Positions 4,485-6,434 of a stretch of 6,434 nt of DNA are shown here, in pieces. This DNA is from PVC group bacterium. Lineage in GTDB: Bacteria; Verrucomicrobiota; Kiritimatiellia; CAIKKV01; PXCX01. The position numbers were made by a program, and so were the translations under genes. The stretch is from positions 1 to 6,434 of the forward strand of contig PXCX01000099.1 in the NCBI GenBank assembly GCA_003565195.1, in the 5' to 3' direction. The notes below the pieces were generated by a model that was not told the origin of the DNA, ran no database searches, and saw only the letters and a program-made list of their open reading frames with translations. The stretch's first letter is position 1. Each line of letters opens with the position of its first letter.

Positions 4485-6221
4485 TTTGAAAATAACGACC
4501 GATCCGCCAATGGTTGTCTCAACCGTCCGTGGATCGGACGGAGGGCTTACGCAGTCGCCGGCGCCAATCGCCCGGACCCGGATCCACCAGAGACGCGAGG
4601 ACAATCGGTTTACCCGAAACGATGTATCTTCAACGGTAATATCCGAAAAACGCGGATGTAATGTTTGCTCGCCGTCGCCCTGCAAGAAAATGTCATCGAT
4701 CCGCATCGCGATATCGCCACTTTTGACCCAACCCAAACGCAAGTTATCGGCGGTCGCGGCAGCGGCCGGCAAGGCGATATCTTCTATCAGGTACCATCCC
4801 GCCGTCGCGTCCGCGGCAGGCAAACCGGAGACCGTAAGCGGATACCAGGTTTCACCTTGATCGTCCGACCAAGCGACCGTAAAATCCGCATTGCGCGCCG
4901 CTGCTTGCTTGCGATAACCAAAACTCAAGCGCAGATCAGTAAACGGTCGGACCTCGATATCGCCGATACAGAAGCCGCGTTCCCCTTCCGTACCGGTAAA
5001 CCAGATATTGGCGCCGCCGGACGCCGGATAACCGGCGGCATCGGTGTAGTCCTCTGATATATCGGTCTGGCGCACCTCAGCGGCGGCGGCGGCGCCACCG
5101 TCGCCATAACAATAGACACCGCTATAATCGAATCCATCATCCGCGTCATGAACCGCAATCGCGCGATGATACGCTGTTGTCCCGATGGACTCCCGAAAAA
5201 GTGTGCCGGTACCGCCGGGATGAAATCGCGCATCGGAGGCCACCTCCAGACGATATCCCAGCGCGCCGGCAACCGGCTGCCAGGTTGCCGTAAAACCGCC
5301 GCAGTGCCGGTTTGTTACGGCGTACAAAAACGGTGCATTGGTGAAACAAGCCGCCCTGAATTCTTTTACGCGGCCAATTCCGGTTCCATGCTGGTTTTCG
5401 GCGAATGCCTGAACATAATAAGTCTGCCCGGGTGTCAAACCGGTCAACTCGGCCGTAAATACGCCCGCTCCAGATTCAGACTTTAGCAAGTTTGCATGGG
5501 TTGCCGGATCCGGTGCGATACCCCAGGTAATGCCGCGGTTCGTCACCGCCGATCCCCGGTCATCCGTAACCTCGCCGCCGCCCCACGCCGCCGTCGGCCG
5601 AATCTCCGTAATAACCGCGGTAGTTACAAGCGGTGTACCGTCGTCCAAATGGGTCAAGACAATATCATCAATATTCATACGTCGTTGATTGACGCCGGCA
5701 CCGTCCGTACGCAAGCGGATGCGTACATTGCCGGCAACATTGATTTCGGCGGTCCACTCGGTCAGCGATGCCGGAAAGTTGCTGATGCTCGACCCTGCTT
5801 GCCGCCAGCTAACGCCTCGGTCCGTACTGTAGTCCACCGCTAGATTCGGTTGCCCGGTCTCCTCGCCGTAACGCGCATACCAAAACGATATCTCGCCAAT
5901 CCCGCCGGCTTTATCCTCCAGCATTTCGGCAACTCCCAGGGTCTCGCCGTCGCGGCGCATCCGTAAGGCGCGTTGATCGTTCTTCTTGTCTTCATCGCGT
6001 GTTCCGATTAATGCCTGGGTCAAGCGCCATCCCAAACCGCTGAGCGTTACCTCCGCGGCGGCGTAACCGGTCTTGGTTTCTTTATAGCCTTCAAAATCGA
6101 CGATATACGAAGCCATTCCGCGAGGTACACCCCATATCCACAGCAAACCGGCAAGCCAAAACCACCGGCATCTAAAGCCGACCCGCCAAAACCCGATAAC
6201 AGCGCTAAGACATGAGCCCAC
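4482..6221 (-). CDS. Secreted multi-domain beta-sandwich / fibronectin-III protein
   Basis: The GTG at 6221 gives 579 residues and has AAGGAG 6 nt upstream; the TTG at 6254 lacks such a site. Residues 13-19 are basic, 20-32 form a Trp/Leu-rich hydrophobic core and GMA (35-37) could precede signal peptidase cleavage, so export is likely. No lipobox is seen. Domains by pattern: a jelly-roll-like domain (about 39-192, ending N-I-D-D-I-V-L); a fibronectin-III-like domain (about 197-289, with GLTPGQTYYVQAFAENQ); the start of another FN3 (about 294-335, FTATWQPVAGALGYRLEV); a second jelly-roll-like domain (about 387-516, ending M-R-I-D-D-I-F-L); and an FN3-like end (about 522-569, WWIRVRAIGAG). Such modules are familiar from secreted Bacteroidota and PVC proteins, where they bind or present other domains. 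No catalytic domain or PEP-CTERM/T9SS tail is recognised, so it may bind a surface or carbohydrate, but the function is unknown. It heads an operon with the zinc-ribbon gene. Confidence 0.85.
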   Translation of the reverse strand: MGSCLSAVIGFWRVGFRCRWFWLAGLLWIWGVPRGMASYIVDFEGYKETKTGYAAAEVTLSGLGWRLTQALIGTRDEDKKNDQRALRMRRDGETLGVAEMLEDKAGGIGEISFWYARYGEETGQPNLAVDYSTDRGVSWRQAGSSISNFPASLTEWTAEINVAGNVRIRLRTDGAGVNQRRMNIDDIVLTHLDDGTPLVTTAVITEIRPTAAWGGGEVTDDRGSAVTNRGITWGIAPDPATHANLLKSESGAGVFTAELTGLTPGQTYYVQAFAENQHGTGIGRVKEFRAACFTNAPFLYAVTNRHCGGFTATWQPVAGALGYRLEVASDARFHPGGTGTLFRESIGTTAYHRAIAVHDADDGFDYSGVYCYGDGGAAAAAEVRQTDISEDYTDAAGYPASGGANIWFTGTEGERGFCIGDIEVRPFTDLRLSFGYRKQAAARNADFTVAWSDDQGETWYPLTVSGLPAADATAGWYLIEDIALPAAAATADNLRLGWVKSGDIAMRIDDIFLQGDGEQTLHPRFSDITVEDTSFRVNRLSSRLWWIRVRAIGAGDCVSPPSDPRTVETTIGGSVVIFK

Positions 6222-6271
6222 GATTGGCTCCTTATGCAACACGGAGTCTGCCAACCCATTTCTGAAGGCAT

Positions 6272-6299
6272 ATCATATCAGTCCGAAACGAAACTTCAA
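6272..6299 (-). promoter_or_regulatory. Extended -10 promoter for the secreted-protein / zinc-ribbon operon
   Basis: On the minus strand TTGAAG (6299-6294) is followed after 16 nt by TATGAT (6277-6272), with an extended TGn element (TGATATGAT). Transcription would start near 6265, giving a leader of about 44 nt to the GTG at 6221. The 11-mer CTGATATGATA (6281-6271) is identical to that in the glycerate kinase promoter. Confidence 0.6.
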
Positions 6300-6319
6300 T
6301 CTCTTTTTCGAGGTCAGTA

Positions 6320-6336
6320 GCATCCCATAGGGATGC
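6320..6336. repeat. Perfect 7-bp hairpin, REP-like
   Basis: GCATCCC-ATA-GGGATGC is a perfect inverted repeat with a 3-nt loop, directly joined to the 8-nt tandem repeat at 6337. It has no T-tract, so it is not an intrinsic terminator. Short hairpins of this kind are typical of REP elements moved by RAYT transposases, but no such gene is in the window. Confidence 0.6.
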
Positions 6337-6370
6337 GGAATGTTGGAATACTGGAATTATGGAATGTTGG
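6337..6370. repeat. 8-nt tandem repeat (GGAATNNT, four units)
   Basis: Four units of the form GGAATNNT begin at 6337, 6345, 6353 and 6361, and GG of a fifth follows. The first and last units are identical (GGAATGTT). The run is outside any gene and upstream of the operon promoter at 6272-6299. From memory, such period-8 runs occur between genes in many PVC-like genomes; not checked. In 6371-6434 only short open frames touching the window edge are seen: one on + from the ATG at 6385, without a ribosome site, and one on - ending inside the repeat. Neither is supported as a gene. Confidence 0.7.
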
Positions 6371-6434
6371 TAAATAGTGCAAATATGATGCTTACGTTTT
6401 CAGATTCCGGTGATGCGCCAATTTTGCGTTGCAT

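Noticed and set aside
6047..6271. 74-codon minus-strand frame starting MPSEMGWQ at the 5' end of the secreted-protein gene
   Set aside because: It overlaps the signal peptide region in another frame, has no recognisable domain, and does not continue into the conserved jelly-roll domain. The GTG at 6221 with AAGGAG explains the start better.
6385..6434. Possible + strand gene start (ATGATG at 6385) running to the window edge
   Set aside because: There is no Shine-Dalgarno site upstream, only 50 nt are visible, and it directly follows repeat DNA.

Overview
The window looks like chromosomal DNA of a Gram-negative bacterium of the Planctomycetota-Verrucomicrobiota-Chlamydiota (PVC) type, perhaps near Kiritimatiellota, Verrucomicrobiota or Lentisphaerota. 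This is an inference. It rests on a secreted squalene-cyclase-like repeat protein, a large secreted protein built from fibronectin-III and jelly-roll domains, a lysine/alanine-rich histone-H1-like peptide, and short 7- and 8-nt tandem repeats between genes. No rRNA, tRNA, CRISPR array, transposase or phage gene is visible.

Left part (1-945, + strand). The 3' part of an RluA-family pseudouridine synthase gene enters from the left edge and starts inside its catalytic HRLD motif. After an AT-rich stretch there is a good sigma-70-type promoter (509-537), a leader of about 160 nt, a near-perfect Shine-Dalgarno site, and a 45-residue Lys/Ala peptide gene (705-842) that was probably missed by length-limited gene calling. 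A strong hairpin-plus-T-tract terminator (894-935) lies between it and the convergent gene that follows.

Middle (946-2491). A minus-strand gene encodes an exported protein with prenyltransferase/squalene-oxidase repeats. Between it and the next gene is a divergent intergenic region holding an imperfect inverted repeat made of 7-nt tandem units. Its right arm supplies the -35 box of a candidate promoter for the next gene.

Right-centre (2492-4221, + strand). A complete type II glycerate kinase gene (glycerate to 2-phosphoglycerate) is followed 14 nt later by a GNAT acetyltransferase gene, probably in one operon. The GNAT stop codon overlaps the stop codon of the convergent fmdB-like gene.

Right part (4218-6434, - strand). 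A two-gene operon is read leftward: a secreted multi-domain beta-sandwich protein (GTG start at 6221), then an FmdB-type zinc-ribbon protein whose Shine-Dalgarno site touches the upstream stop codon. The operon's promoter (6272-6299) shares the 11-mer CTGATATGATA with the glycerate kinase promoter. Upstream of it are a 7-bp hairpin and an 8-nt tandem repeat.

Nothing here is a clearly new molecular system. The most interesting points are the overlooked Lys/Ala peptide with strong expression signals, the two matching extended -10 promoters that each lie beside an interspersed repeat, and the nested or duplicated domain layout of the large secreted protein.
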